The notes: a model not told the origin generated them from the sequence alone. Positions 16,815 to 27,360 are shown, numbered from the stretch's first letter. The stretch is DNA of 64,000 bases from Rhodospirillales bacterium (GCA_014324045.1 JACOMY010000025.1:58618-122617), one strand, 5' to 3'. Program-made: numbers and translations.

Positions 16815-18107
16815 TCATGGCAGGGTCACTTCTTGGACTAAGGCGATGCCGCCTGCTTCCGCGATCTGACCTTCGTAAACGTCGACCTCGCCACCGCGTG
16901 AGAGATAGACTTTGTAGGGTACGGGCGTCGAGCGTCCCCTGCTGCGCCCCTCGAAGTTATCGACGAAGATCCGATAGCGGCCAGGGCCCGGGCTCTGCGG
17001 CCAGGTCACATGCTCGCGCGGCATCTCCTTGAGGTCGCGGGCCGATCTGTTCGCGTCGACGTCCAGTATGGCACCGCAGCTGGTGTTGTTCGGGTTATGA
17101 AAAAAAACTCGGCTGCCGTCCGGACAGATCACGTGCAGGTCGAGGTCGGCATCCCCCTGCCACTCCAAAATGATCTCGACTGCGCCCTCTTCCGCACCCT
17201 CTTCGCGGATGGCATCGAAAGCAGCCTGAGACTCCTCTTGGCTTGGCGAGGGGGCCTCTTCGGTCCGGGCGATGTCCAGCGGACAGCGTTGCCGGCGGGC
17301 CAGATCGCGTTGCAACAGCAGGATCTGACGCGCTAGGCCGCGCCCGCGGTCTCTCTCCTGGCGCAACTGCTCTTGCCCCGGATCGCTGGCTGCCAGCGCG
17401 CCGGGGCAAGAGTTGAGGAAAGCTGGCCGCTCCAGGCCGAAGGGCAGGCGCAGCCCGCAGCCCAGCAGCAAGAGATACATGATGCCGGCAATCGACAACC
17501 CGAAGAGCAGCCACAGCAGCCACCATAAGGAATGACCGGTGGCGACCTCGCGGACCGCAACCGGTTCTCGATGCACAGGCACGGCGGCGGCTTCCTTCGC
17601 ACGACGTAGCTGCCAGGCCTCGCCGGTCAGGAACTCTTGCAAGGCGCTGTCGCTAGCTTGTGCGTTCTCGTCGCGTGTACCCCAATTGATCAGCAGCGGT
17701 TCGCCGCTGGCGGAATAAAGGAAGTCACGGCTGGGCTTGGCTTCCGGCACTACTAGCGCCCATTGCAAGGTCTGCGCTAAGCGCCGATCACTGTCGCGTC
17801 GGCTCTGGGCAAGAGTCTCGGCATGCGCACGGATGGTCTCGCTGCGCCGCTGCATTTCTTCCAGCAGGGCCGCCTTCGCCTCGTTGTCCAGTTCGGCGTA
17901 AGGCTTGACCTCGCCCTCGGGTGCTCCGAACCAGGAGACGCCATGCGCTCCCTGGACAGGTTCGGCGAAGAGATCGGCGTAGGAGGCGCCCAGGCGGTTG
18001 CGCAGATAGGAATCGATCTCGTTCCAAGAATCCTGGATGCGGCGGCTGCCCATGCCCAGTGGGCGGAGTCCGGCGAGGGTCGTCTCGGCGATCAGTCGTC
18101 TGTGCAT
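16815..18107 (-). CDS. SrfA-like single-pass membrane protein
   Basis: 430 residues. N-terminal 190 residues are soluble and helical (EEMQRRSETIRAHAETLAQS). One membrane helix lies at about 195-217 (LWWLLWLLFGLSIAGIMYLLLL), followed by a region ending in a coiled coil (LRQERDRGRGLARQILLLQR). The last 130 residues form a beta domain with DADLDLHVICPDG and PGPGRYRIFVDNFEG, like the DUF2135/pre-peptidase-type domains that bind ligands outside the membrane. Cys residues next to the helix are shared in style with the vWA protein at 19.2-20.4 kb. The SrfA name rests on position next to srfB-srfC and general layout, so it is moderate only. Confidence 0.62.
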   Translation of the reverse strand: MHRRLIAETTLAGLRPLGMGSRRIQDSWNEIDSYLRNRLGASYADLFAEPVQGAHGVSWFGAPEGEVKPYAELDNEAKAALLEEMQRRSETIRAHAETLAQSRRDSDRRLAQTLQWALVVPEAKPSRDFLYSASGEPLLINWGTRDENAQASDSALQEFLTGEAWQLRRAKEAAAVPVHREPVAVREVATGHSLWWLLWLLFGLSIAGIMYLLLLGCGLRLPFGLERPAFLNSCPGALAASDPGQEQLRQERDRGRGLARQILLLQRDLARRQRCPLDIARTEEAPSPSQEESQAAFDAIREEGAEEGAVEIILEWQGDADLDLHVICPDGSRVFFHNPNNTSCGAILDVDANRSARDLKEMPREHVTWPQSPGPGRYRIFVDNFEGRSRGRSTPVPYKVYLSRGGEVDVYEGQIAEAGGIALVQEVTLP

Positions 18108-18140
18108 CGGCGCGCCCTTCGCAAGCCCAAGCAGCCAGGA

Positions 18141-19236
18141 CTACTTGGGCTCCTCCTCACCCCCAGTGCCGGTCTTCTCGTTTGCTTCCGGCGCTGCCTC
18201 CTTATCCTCCCTGGCCTGCTGGGTTTGCACCACGCAGGCTTGACTGTTGAGCGTCAGCGGCACTTGATGCTGCTGCAGAAAGGCGGCCAGACTGGGCGTG
18301 GCGAGCGCATAGTTCATGCGCCCTCCGTCTTTCTGGCTGTTGCGCACGAAGGTGTTCATGCCAACCACTCGACCGCATTCGTCGACCAGGGGGCCGCCGC
18401 TGCTGCCGCCGGAGATTGTGGCGGTATGCACCAGAAGCGGGACGCCGCGTGGCGACTGCTTAGCGGTGACGACGCCGCTGGTGACGCTGGGCTCCGGCAT
18501 CGACTGCATGTCGCCGGTGGCCAGGCGCTGGATGTCCTCGTCGGTTTCGGTCAGCAGGCCGGGATAGCCGGCAGCGACCACGTCCTGTAGTTTTTGCGCT
18601 CGATCGGTGAGTGCCAAGTATGGCAGGCCACCGGTACCGGTGGCCTTCAGCAGTGCGTAGTCCGGGGTGAAAAAGTCGTTGCCCACGGTCTCCGCAACGA
18701 TCTCGGCCACCAAAGGCTTTTCCAAACCCTTGCCCAGGATCACCAACGGCGGTCCCTTGGCCGCCTGCCTTGGGGGCCAGCACCATGACGGTCGCCAAGT
18801 CTAGTAGCTCGACCAGGTTGCCTTCGAAGCTAACGTCTTTAGGCTGTTCCTCCTTGTTCACCGGTTGGCGCCCGGCGCTCTTGGGCAACAGCGCCTCTTC
18901 GGCCGGACCGAAGGGCTCCAGCTTGCCGTCCTTGCCGCGCTTGAAGAAGCCGTCCTCGGCGACGCAGATGTCTTCCTCGCTCAAGGCCTGCAGCGTGGCG
19001 ATCCGCTCTTCGAGGGACCGGTTGTTCTCGCGCTGTAAGGTCAGCATGCTTTGCCGGTCTTCTGCCGTGGTATCGGGCTCTGGATAGAGCAGCACGCCAG
19101 GGATCAGCAGGATTGCTAGGACGATTGCGGCCAGGATCGTCGCGATCAGCACCGGCAGCCAAGGACGGCCGCGTTTGACGGCCGTTTGCCGCGGTTCCTC
19201 TTGGCCGGTGGCGGGGGGGGGCTCGCTCATTTGCAA
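18141..19236 (-). pseudogene. Trypsin-like serine protease, frameshifted and lacking the catalytic His segment
   Basis: The first frame (from 19236) gives a cytoplasmic tail, a membrane helix (VLIATILAAIVLAILLIPGVLL), a coiled coil and the start of a chymotrypsin-fold domain (LATVMVLAPKAGG). Near 18750-18770 the reading must shift to another frame, which then continues with PLVILGKGLEKPLVAEIV, the Asp-type motif PDYALLKA, the active-site Ser in GGSSGGPLVD and GRVVGMNTF. The GTGF...NRHV stretch that should carry the catalytic His between the two halves is absent, so a deletion not divisible by three seems to have removed it. The first frame overlaps the upstream vWA stop. All downstream genes look intact. 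Sequencing error could explain a frameshift but not the missing His block. Confidence 0.72.
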
Positions 19237-20351
19237 TGCTCCGGGATGTCTTGGCCGCTGGCCTTGCGCATGGCCTCGGCAAGCGTGGCGGTGTTGTCCG
19301 GCTGCAGGAAGAGTCCACCGGTGGCATCGGCGATGCAGCGCTGGCCCTGGTTGCTCTTACCGATGGCGATGATATTTACATAAAGATGCGGATAGCGCTG
19401 CTTCAGCGAGCGGGCCTGGGCGCAGGCATCGCCGCCGCAGCTTTCTTGTCCGTCGGAGAAGAGCACGATGTTCACCGGCTTGTCGGCCGTCTTGCCGCCG
19501 GCGATCATGCGCGGTACCTTTGAAATGGCCTCGGCCAACGCGGTGCCGCGGCCGGTCCGCACCCGGTCGACCTCGCTGATCAAGGCGCCGCGCTGGGTGG
19601 GCGAATAGCTGCCGTGAAACTTGATGCGGCCGCAGTCGGAAAAGCTCATCAGCGAGAGATTTATGTCGTCGGGGCTGTTGCGCACGGTCTCCTTCAGCGA
19701 GCGCTTGGCGACCGGCATGCGGTTGATTTTGCCGGGGTTGTCGAAACCGCGCCAGAGGCGGTTAATTTCGCTCTCCAGCTGCCTCAACTCGATGCGCAGT
19801 CGGGCGCTCTCGAAGATGTTGAGACCGCGCTGTGCCCGCTTCATTTGCTCGGAGAGGCGGTTGTGCTCCTCAATCAGCCGCTCGTGACGCTCTTCCTTGG
19901 CCGGATCTAGGTCGAAGTCGTTGTCCATGCTAGCCGAGGTGTCCAGCAACATGGCGACTTCGACCGGCCGCGGCCGCGGGCAGTCCTGCTTTGGCTCCGG
20001 TTTAGCTTCCGCCTCTTCTTTCGGTTGTTCTTGCGGCTTGGGTTTCGGCTCTGGCTCGACCTTTGCATGTTTTTCGGGTTCGGGGATGGGCGGCATTTGT
20101 GGCGCCGGGCAGCTGGCGGACTGTACCAACTGCTGTTCCAGGCGCACTACCTCGCGCTCCAGATCCTGGCCGCGGCGTAGTTCTGCGGCAACCAACTCGG
20201 GCGGTGGCGCTTCTTGCTCGCCGCAGAGTTTGATTAGTAAAGGACCGCCGGGGATGCGCAGGCCGCAGGCTTCCAGCATGAAAAAGGCTATGACGCCTAG
20301 GACGGCGACCAAGACCAGCCAGAGAATCGGAACGCTTGCTCGTCCCAGCAT
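19227..20351 (-). CDS. Membrane-anchored vWA-domain protein, first gene of srf-like operon
   Basis: 374 residues from ATG 20351, chosen because GGAAAGGG precedes it and a membrane anchor follows at once (PILWLVLVAVLGVIAFFML). Then a Pro/Glu/Lys-rich linker of about 50 residues (EPEPKPKPQEQPKEE) spans the periplasm. The vWA domain opens with VEVAMLLDTSASMD, a perfect DxSxS MIDAS motif. A coiled-coil insert of about 60 residues separates it from the rest, which includes LMSFSDCG and the TGRGTALAEAI threonine loop. Cys pairs in the C-terminal part may form disulfides, fitting a periplasmic domain. No gene lies between it and the GNAT gene 142 bases upstream, so the operon promoter probably sits there. 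Confidence 0.8.
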   Translation of the reverse strand: MLGRASVPILWLVLVAVLGVIAFFMLEACGLRIPGGPLLIKLCGEQEAPPPELVAAELRRGQDLEREVVRLEQQLVQSASCPAPQMPPIPEPEKHAKVEPEPKPKPQEQPKEEAEAKPEPKQDCPRPRPVEVAMLLDTSASMDNDFDLDPAKEERHERLIEEHNRLSEQMKRAQRGLNIFESARLRIELRQLESEINRLWRGFDNPGKINRMPVAKRSLKETVRNSPDDINLSLMSFSDCGRIKFHGSYSPTQRGALISEVDRVRTGRGTALAEAISKVPRMIAGGKTADKPVNIVLFSDGQESCGGDACAQARSLKQRYPHLYVNIIAIGKSNQGQRCIADATGGLFLQPDNTATLAEAMRKASGQDIPEHCK

Positions 20352-20493
20352 CGCACCCTTTCCATCGCCTGCCAAAATGGTCCGCGGAACGGCCCTGCCC
20401 CGATCTTTTCCTCGCGGGGGCCGGACCGGTGACACCCAACCGGCGGCACCCAAGCGCTGGTGAACTTGGGGCTTCAAGCCTAGATCATCGCAC

Positions 20494-21147
20494 TCAATCT
20501 CGCAACGCAGGAAAGGCCCGGGGAGAGGCCGGGCGCGCGCGGGCTTGGTTTTCTCTTGGGATGAGGCCGGTGAATCTAGGGTCGTCGAAGACCCGAGTCT
20601 TACGCCCGATCGGCTGAAAGCCCATGCGCCGATAGAGCGGTAGCGTGCTTGGATGGTCCAGGGTGCAGGTGTTCACCGTTACTCGCCGCGGATCTTTCGA
20701 CCAGGCACGCTCAAGCGCGGCATGCAGCAGGTAGGGCCCCAGTTTCAGTCCGATGAAGTCCGGCAACAGGCCGAAATAGGAGAGGCCGACAACCCCGAGG
20801 TCGGCCAGACGGCGGAAGTCCAGCTCCGCATAGCCGGCTGGCTGGCCACCGCGATAAAGCACCCAGAGCTCATTGGCCGGATCGCGCAGAATCGACCTCA
20901 ACTGCGCGTCGCTGAGCATCCGTCGCTCGAACCAGAGCCAATCGGTGCCGACGCTGTTGTAGAGGAAACGGTAGAAGGAGACGGTCGGCTGTTCCACCGG
21001 TAAGAGTGCCTGGGTCGGCCCGGCCAAGGGCTGTGCTGGCCGGACTCGCGGCGGCTCCAGCATCTCCAGAAAGGTGATGGTACTCTCGATCTGGGGAATG
21101 TCGGCCTGTGCCTCAGCTGGGGGCGCCGGTCTCGATCGGACGCTCAT
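20494..21147 (-). CDS. GNAT family N-acetyltransferase
   Basis: 217 residues. The GNAT fold shows in WVLYRGGQPAGYAELDFRR (central strands), SYFGLLPDFIGLKLGPYLL (acetyl-CoA pyrophosphate loop; the usual QxxGxG is replaced by GLKLG) and the C-terminal LDHPSTLPLYRRMGF helix-strand that is typical of the family. The acceptor substrate cannot be told. Start 21147 has AGAAGGC upstream and overlaps the 3' end of the sulfurtransferase gene by 35 bases; ATG 21063 is an alternative. It is likely cotranscribed with sseA. Confidence 0.82.
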   Translation of the reverse strand: MSVRSRPAPPAEAQADIPQIESTITFLEMLEPPRVRPAQPLAGPTQALLPVEQPTVSFYRFLYNSVGTDWLWFERRMLSDAQLRSILRDPANELWVLYRGGQPAGYAELDFRRLADLGVVGLSYFGLLPDFIGLKLGPYLLHAALERAWSKDPRRVTVNTCTLDHPSTLPLYRRMGFQPIGRKTRVFDDPRFTGLIPRENQARARPASPRAFPALRD

Positions 21148-21985
21148 TCTTGCCTTCTGCCTCCGGCAGGCCCCACTCGGCCCAAGAGCCGTCGTAGAGT
21201 GCGGTGTTGCGGGCGCCGGCCAGTGCCAAGCCCAGCGAGAGGATGGCTGCGGTGATGCCGGACCCGCAAGTGGTCACCACCGGCTTGGTCAAGTCGATGC
21301 CGGCGGCGCAGAAGCGGCCGGCCAACTGGGGCGGGTCCAGCATCGTGCCGTCGGCGGCGAAGAGCTGTTGGAAGGGCAGGTTGCGCGATCCGGGGATGTG
21401 GCCGTTTCGGCGGCCGGGCCATATCTCCTCTCCCCCGCCGGCGAAGCGCTTCGCATCCCGGGCATCCAGAAGCTGTTCGCGGCCACTCTTGAGATTGGCC
21501 TGGATCTGGTCGAGTTCGCGCAGCAGCAGGCCATTCATGCGGGCAGTAAAGTGCCGCTCGTGCGGTTCTACCGGTCCCTCCTCGACCGGTCGGCCCTCGG
21601 CTAGCCACTTCGGCAAGCCGCCATCCAGCACAGCGACGTCTTTGTGGCCGAAGACCGTAAAGGTCCACCAGACTCTGGGGGAGGAGAAGACGCCACGGGA
21701 ATCGTAGATCACTACCTTGACCGCATCGCCCAGGCCCAGCTTGCCCACCTTGTCCGAGAAGGTTTCCGGACTTGGCAGCATGTGCGGCAGTCCGCCGGGA
21801 CTCTCGGCGATGTCGTCGATGTCGAAGAAGACCGCGCCGGGAATGTGCTGCTTCAAATAGGCCTCGTGGCCTATCTTAGCTTCGACAGGCAGGTAATAGG
21901 AAGCATCGGCCACGCGCACGTCGGGCGCATCGAGGTGCTCGGCCAACCAAGCTGTGGAGACCAGGGGCCCGGCCGCTTCGCTCAT
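21113..21985 (-). CDS. sseA: 3-mercaptopyruvate sulfurtransferase
   Basis: 290 residues, the length of SseA/rhodanese proteins with two tandem rhodanese domains. It moves sulfur from 3-mercaptopyruvate to thiol or cyanide acceptors in the cytoplasm. The N-terminal inactive domain carries HIPGAVFFDIDDI; the C-terminal domain carries GHIPGSRNLPF and the active-site loop TCGSGITAA, whose CGSG(V/I)T form marks mercaptopyruvate rather than thiosulfate specificity. Start supported by TGGAGGAAAAGCACC before the ATG. It sits between alaX and the GNAT gene, near cysK, suggesting a cysteine/sulfur cluster. Confidence 0.92.
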   Translation of the reverse strand: MSEAAGPLVSTAWLAEHLDAPDVRVADASYYLPVEAKIGHEAYLKQHIPGAVFFDIDDIAESPGGLPHMLPSPETFSDKVGKLGLGDAVKVVIYDSRGVFSSPRVWWTFTVFGHKDVAVLDGGLPKWLAEGRPVEEGPVEPHERHFTARMNGLLLRELDQIQANLKSGREQLLDARDAKRFAGGGEEIWPGRRNGHIPGSRNLPFQQLFAADGTMLDPPQLAGRFCAAGIDLTKPVVTTCGSGITAAILSLGLALAGARNTALYDGSWAEWGLPEAEGKNERPIETGAPS

Positions 21986-22087
21986 GGTGCTTTTCCTCCA
22001 ATGATCAGGTGCGCACTTCCGGATCTTGAGGCGCGCAGTTTGGAATAAATGCCTAACCGTAGCGCTTGCTGCCGGGCAAGAGGCTAG

Positions 22088-22798
22088 TCAGTCGGGCAAG
22101 CGCAGATTGATGCGACGGTTTTGTTTGCCCTTGTTTTCGATCTTGCCCACCTCAATTCGTCCGATTTCGGCGGTGGAGCGGACATGGGTGCCGCCGCAGG
22201 GCTGCAAGTCCACCCCTTCGATGTCCAAAAGGCGCACCCGGCCGCTGCCGCTGGGCGGCTTGACGCTCATGGTGCGGACCAGTTGCGGATTGGCCTCGAT
22301 CTCGGTCTCTTCGATCCAGCGCGCAGCGACGGGGTGGTCTTCCCGAACCAGACGATTCAAGTCCTCCTGCAGTTGGGCCTTGTCGGGCGGTCCATCGGGC
22401 AGATTGAAGTCGAGTCGGCTCTTTTCGGCCCCGATTTGGCCACCGGTGACATCGCCAACCACCAATGCGCAGAGCAGGTGTAGGCAGGAATGCATCCGCA
22501 TGTGGCGATAGCGGCGCTCCCAATCGAGCGTGGCCATGACTTTGCTACCGGCTTCGAGGGCAGGGGCCTCTTCGGCCGGAAGATGCAGGATGCTCCCGGC
22601 AGCACTGCCCTTCACGGTGTCGGAGATGGCGACGCTGCGTCCGTCTTCCAACTTTAGGCTGCCTCTGTCGCCGGGCTGGCCGCCGCCTTCCGGATAGAAG
22701 ACGGTGCGATTCAGTTCGATCCCCCCGGCGCTGACGGCGGTAACTACGGCCTCGCAGCTTTTAAGGTAGGAATCGCTGCGGAAGAGTTCTTCGGTCAT
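22088..22798 (-). CDS. AlaX-type alanyl-tRNA editing protein
   Basis: About 236 residues, corresponding to a free-standing editing domain of alanyl-tRNA synthetase. It hydrolyses Ser-tRNA(Ala) or Gly-tRNA(Ala). Zinc ligands are visible: HMRMHSCLHLL supplies the HxxxH pair, and QPCGGTHVRST supplies the Cys and third His. The N-terminal FYPEGGGQPGDRG block is the usual AlaRS/AlaX beta-barrel motif. ATG 22798 is preferred over 22819 because GGAAAGGG precedes it. It lies on the same strand as cysK and sseA. Confidence 0.9.
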   Translation of the reverse strand: MTEELFRSDSYLKSCEAVVTAVSAGGIELNRTVFYPEGGGQPGDRGSLKLEDGRSVAISDTVKGSAAGSILHLPAEEAPALEAGSKVMATLDWERRYRHMRMHSCLHLLCALVVGDVTGGQIGAEKSRLDFNLPDGPPDKAQLQEDLNRLVREDHPVAARWIEETEIEANPQLVRTMSVKPPSGSGRVRLLDIEGVDLQPCGGTHVRSTAEIGRIEVGKIENKGKQNRRINLRLPD

Positions 22799-22841
22799 GC
22801 CACGGCCCTTTCCAACCAAGACGGTACCTATAAGTTATCAT

Positions 22842-23825
22842 TTAATGATGATAAAGTAGGTGCAGAAAGTCGGGGTTGTAGAGCTTGCTGGCGTAGCGTT
22901 GACCGCCGTCGCAGAGGATGGTCGCGACGGTGTGACCGGGTCCCAGCTTTTTCGCAAGACGTATGGCTCCGGCGACGTTGACGCCGCTGGAGGGGCCGAG
23001 GCAGAGGCCCTCCTGCTCGAAGAGGCCGAAGGTGACAGCCACCGATTCGCTGTCCGGGATCTGGAAGGCCTCGTCGACTTCCAGGTCCTCAAGGTTGCCG
23101 GTGATGCGTCCTTGGCCGATGCCCTCGGCGATAGAGTCGCCTTCGGATTTGAGTTCGCCTGTGGTGAAATAGCTGTAAAGCGCGGCTCCCGGCGGGTCGG
23201 CGAGGCCGATCACGATGTCCTTTCGCTGCTCGCGTAGGGCCATGGCGGTTCCGGCTAAGGTGCCGCCGGATCCGACGGCGCAGATGAACGCATCGAGAGC
23301 TTCTTCGCTCTGCTCCCAGAGCTCCGGACCGGTGGTGCGATAGTGACCGCCGCGATTGGCTTGATTGTCGAACTGATCGGCGAAGATTGCACCGTTGGGC
23401 TCGCTGGCGGCGCGTTCTTCGCCGGTGCGGCGGGCGATGTGCACGTAGTTGCCGGGATCGCGATAGGGCTTGGCCGGAACCTCCATCAACTCCGCCCCGC
23501 AAAGCTTCAGCATCTCCTTCTTCTCGCGAGACTGGGTCTCCGGGATCACGATCAGGGTGCGATAGCCCCGGGTACGACCGACCAAGGCGAGGCCGATGCC
23601 GGTGTTGCCGGCGGTGCCCTCGACCACCAGGCCGCCTGGTTTTAGGCGTCCCGCCGCTTCCGCATCCTCGATAATGGCTAGGGCTGCACGGTCCTTGACG
23701 CTGCCGCCGGGGTTCAGGAACTCAGCCTTGCCGAGAATGGTGCAGCCGGTTGCCTCCGACGGGCCCTTCAGCTTGATCAGGGGGGTGTTGCCGACGGTAC
23801 CGATAAAGCCGTCTCTTATTGTCAT
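22842..23825 (-). CDS. Cysteine synthase (O-acetylserine sulfhydrylase)
   Basis: 327 residues from ATG 23825, giving the family start MTIRDGFIGTVGNTPLI. PLP-dependent fold type II enzyme that makes cysteine from O-acetylserine and sulfide. The Schiff-base lysine is in NPGGSVKDRAAL, the substrate loop in EGTAGNTGIGLAL, and the phosphate-binding Gly loop in AVGSGGTLAGTA. Length and motifs fit CysK rather than CysM or cystathionine beta-synthase. The open frame runs on upstream to 23930 and beyond into decayed coding sequence, but family comparison places the start here. Transcribed toward alaX and sseA. Confidence 0.92.
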   Translation of the reverse strand: MTIRDGFIGTVGNTPLIKLKGPSEATGCTILGKAEFLNPGGSVKDRAALAIIEDAEAAGRLKPGGLVVEGTAGNTGIGLALVGRTRGYRTLIVIPETQSREKKEMLKLCGAELMEVPAKPYRDPGNYVHIARRTGEERAASEPNGAIFADQFDNQANRGGHYRTTGPELWEQSEEALDAFICAVGSGGTLAGTAMALREQRKDIVIGLADPPGAALYSYFTTGELKSEGDSIAEGIGQGRITGNLEDLEVDEAFQIPDSESVAVTFGLFEQEGLCLGPSSGVNVAGAIRLAKKLGPGHTVATILCDGGQRYASKLYNPDFLHLLYHH

Positions 23826-23829
23826 TGTT

Positions 23830-25332
<1,503 letters not shown>

Positions 25333-25672
25333 TACGGTTTCCTCCGTCGATGGATTTGGGAGCTTAAGCACTAAGCTGGCGCGCTTCCGATACAAGGTGT
25401 CTTGCATAGACTTATCGGCACCGTCAAGCAGAAGGACCGGAAGATTCATCAGACCCGGCGCCACCTAGCACCTGTGTGGCCGCTTCGCCTGGCAGACCGA
25501 GGCCCAACAGATCCGCGCCGAAACCGCGCCGTCGGCCGCACAGGTCCATAGAGCGGGCCGTTTCGATCCCGATTTCGTGAAGTCGCGTGGCTTGAGGCCA
25601 AGGCCGGAGTTCCCTAAATCGGTAGCGGTGGCAGTGGATCTGGCCTTGCGCAGGCAGTTAGGGGAGCAAAAC

Positions 25673-26656
25673 ATGCCGATCAAGATCAAGAAGGGTTGGG
25701 AACTGCCGGAGCATCGGGCAACGCCGGAGGACATCTACATGAACCGGCGCCGTTTCCTTGCTGCCGGCAGCGGGCTGATCGCGGCCGGGGCCTTGTCGGC
25801 TTGCGACGGCGAAGACAATATGATCGCCGCGCAGGCCGAACAGTCCGCCGACCCCTCGGCCGATCTCTATCCCGTTCCCCGCAACGAGCTCTTCACGCTC
25901 GACCGGCCGCTGACTGCGGAAGAGGACGCCATTACCTACAACAACTACTATGAGTTCGGTTCCTCCAAATCCATTTGGCGGAAGGCGCAAGCCCTGCCGA
26001 TCCGGCCATGGACGGTGACGATCGAAGGTCTGGTCGAGAGGCCCTTCGAGATCGGCATCGAAGACCTTCTGGCCAGGATGCCCTTGGAGGAACGCCTTTA
26101 CAGACATCGCTGCGTCGAAGCCTGGGCCATGGCCGTCCCCTGGAGCGGTTTTGCTCTGTCGCATCTGGTCGATCTCGCCAAACCGCTCTCATCGGCCAAG
26201 TATCTGCGGTTCGTCTCCTTCGAGAATCCGGAAGTCGCCGACGGTCAACGCGCCAGTTGGTACCCCTGGCCCTATGTCGAAGGCCTGACCGTCGAAGAGG
26301 CGCGCAACGACCTGGCTTTCGTCGTGACCGGCCTCTACGGCAAACCTGTGCCCAAGCAGAATGGGGCACCGCTGCGTCTGGCCCTGCCATGGAAATATGG
26401 CTTCAAGTCGGCCAAGGGTCTGGTGACGATCGAATTCACGGACAAAAGACCGCTATCCTTCTGGGAAGAACTGCAAGGCAGCGAGTATGGCTTTTGGGCC
26501 AACGTCAATCCGGAAGTCCCGCACCCGCGCTGGAGTCAAGCAAGCGAACGCTTACTGGGCACCGACGAAAGGGTACCGACACAACTCTACAACGGCTACG
26601 GCGCCTTCGTTGCCGACCTCTACAAGGGTATGCAGGGCGAGCGCCTTTACATGTAG
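25673..26656 (+). CDS. msrP: Protein-methionine-sulfoxide reductase, molybdenum subunit
   Basis: 327 residues from ATG 25673, preceded by GGGGAG. It belongs to the YedY/MsrP sulfite oxidase-fold family, which repairs oxidised methionines in periplasmic proteins with a Mo-molybdopterin cofactor. A twin-arginine signal NRRRFLAAGSGLIAAG begins near residue 24. It ends in LSACDGE, which could be a lipobox; Asp at +2 would hold it at the inner membrane. The Mo-ligand Cys is in YRHRCVEAWAMAVPWSGF. Other family blocks are KYLRFVSFENP, YPWPYVEGL and LPWKYGFKSAKGLV. The usual heme partner msrQ is not adjacent. Confidence 0.92.
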   Translation: MPIKIKKGWELPEHRATPEDIYMNRRRFLAAGSGLIAAGALSACDGEDNMIAAQAEQSADPSADLYPVPRNELFTLDRPLTAEEDAITYNNYYEFGSSKSIWRKAQALPIRPWTVTIEGLVERPFEIGIEDLLARMPLEERLYRHRCVEAWAMAVPWSGFALSHLVDLAKPLSSAKYLRFVSFENPEVADGQRASWYPWPYVEGLTVEEARNDLAFVVTGLYGKPVPKQNGAPLRLALPWKYGFKSAKGLVTIEFTDKRPLSFWEELQGSEYGFWANVNPEVPHPRWSQASERLLGTDERVPTQLYNGYGAFVADLYKGMQGERLYM

Positions 26657-26878
26657 AGGCTGTCCGTGGCTTGGCAACATAGTTACAAAACCGAAGCGCA
26701 AATCGGCGATCCGGTCTTTTGCAGGCTAACCGCCTGCAAGCCAAGCGTCTGAAGGCATAAAGCGGGAACAGCACCCGCCGGTCCGGGAAGGGGTCCGCCG
26801 TTGCCGCGTAAAACCGCGCCGGTGCGCGTTCGACCGATGCGGCGCTGGCATTCAGGCCCTAGGCGGGGCCGTCCGCCG

Positions 26879-27193
26879 TCACGCGCTCACCTTGAGGCCG
26901 ATAATCCCCAGCAGGATCAGGGCCGCACTGCCAATCCGCAGCGCGTTCACCGGCTCGTTCCAGAACCCTATGCCCACGATGAAGGCGCCCAGTGCGCCGA
27001 TCCCGACCCAGACCGCATAGGCCGTGCCCAAAGGCAGGCTCCGCATGGCATAGGCCAGCATCCAGATACTGATCCCCATCGCGACGACCATCAGGATCGT
27101 CGGGCCGACCCGCGTGAACCCGTCAGAGGCTTTCATCGCCGCCGCCCAGACCACTTCCAGAAGCCCCGCTACTGTCAGCAATACCCAAGCCAT
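26879..27193 (-). CDS. SMR family small multidrug/guanidinium exporter
   Basis: 104 residues, four membrane helices, the standard size of SMR transporters. The first helix contains the essential Glu (MAWVLLTVAGLLEVVWAAAMK, helix start), and the helix 3 region has the family block LGTAYAVWVGIGALGA. The KASDGFTR loop and the WNEPVN loop resemble the SugE/Gdx branch, which exports guanidinium, more than EmrE. It works as an antiparallel dimer in the inner membrane using proton exchange. Start set by TTAAGGAGCACGGC before ATG 27193. No guanidine riboswitch was seen in the upstream 170 bases. Confidence 0.88.
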   Translation of the reverse strand: MAWVLLTVAGLLEVVWAAAMKASDGFTRVGPTILMVVAMGISIWMLAYAMRSLPLGTAYAVWVGIGALGAFIVGIGFWNEPVNALRIGSAALILLGIIGLKVSA

Positions 27194-27360
27194 GCCGTGC
27201 TCCTTAAGGGGATGTCCCTGTCGCTGTTGAATTTTGGCGAAGGGTAGCGTTGCTTTTCCTGAGCCCCAGGCCCGGTGCAATGAAACCGCAAGCAAGGCCG
27301 TGCAGAAGACTAGGCCATCCGAGCTTACGCCGACGCGCCCGACTACCAAGAACCGGCGCC

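Noticed and set aside
27194..27360. Guanidine riboswitch before the SMR exporter
   Set aside because: None of the conserved motifs of the guanidine I, II or III classes was found on the minus strand.
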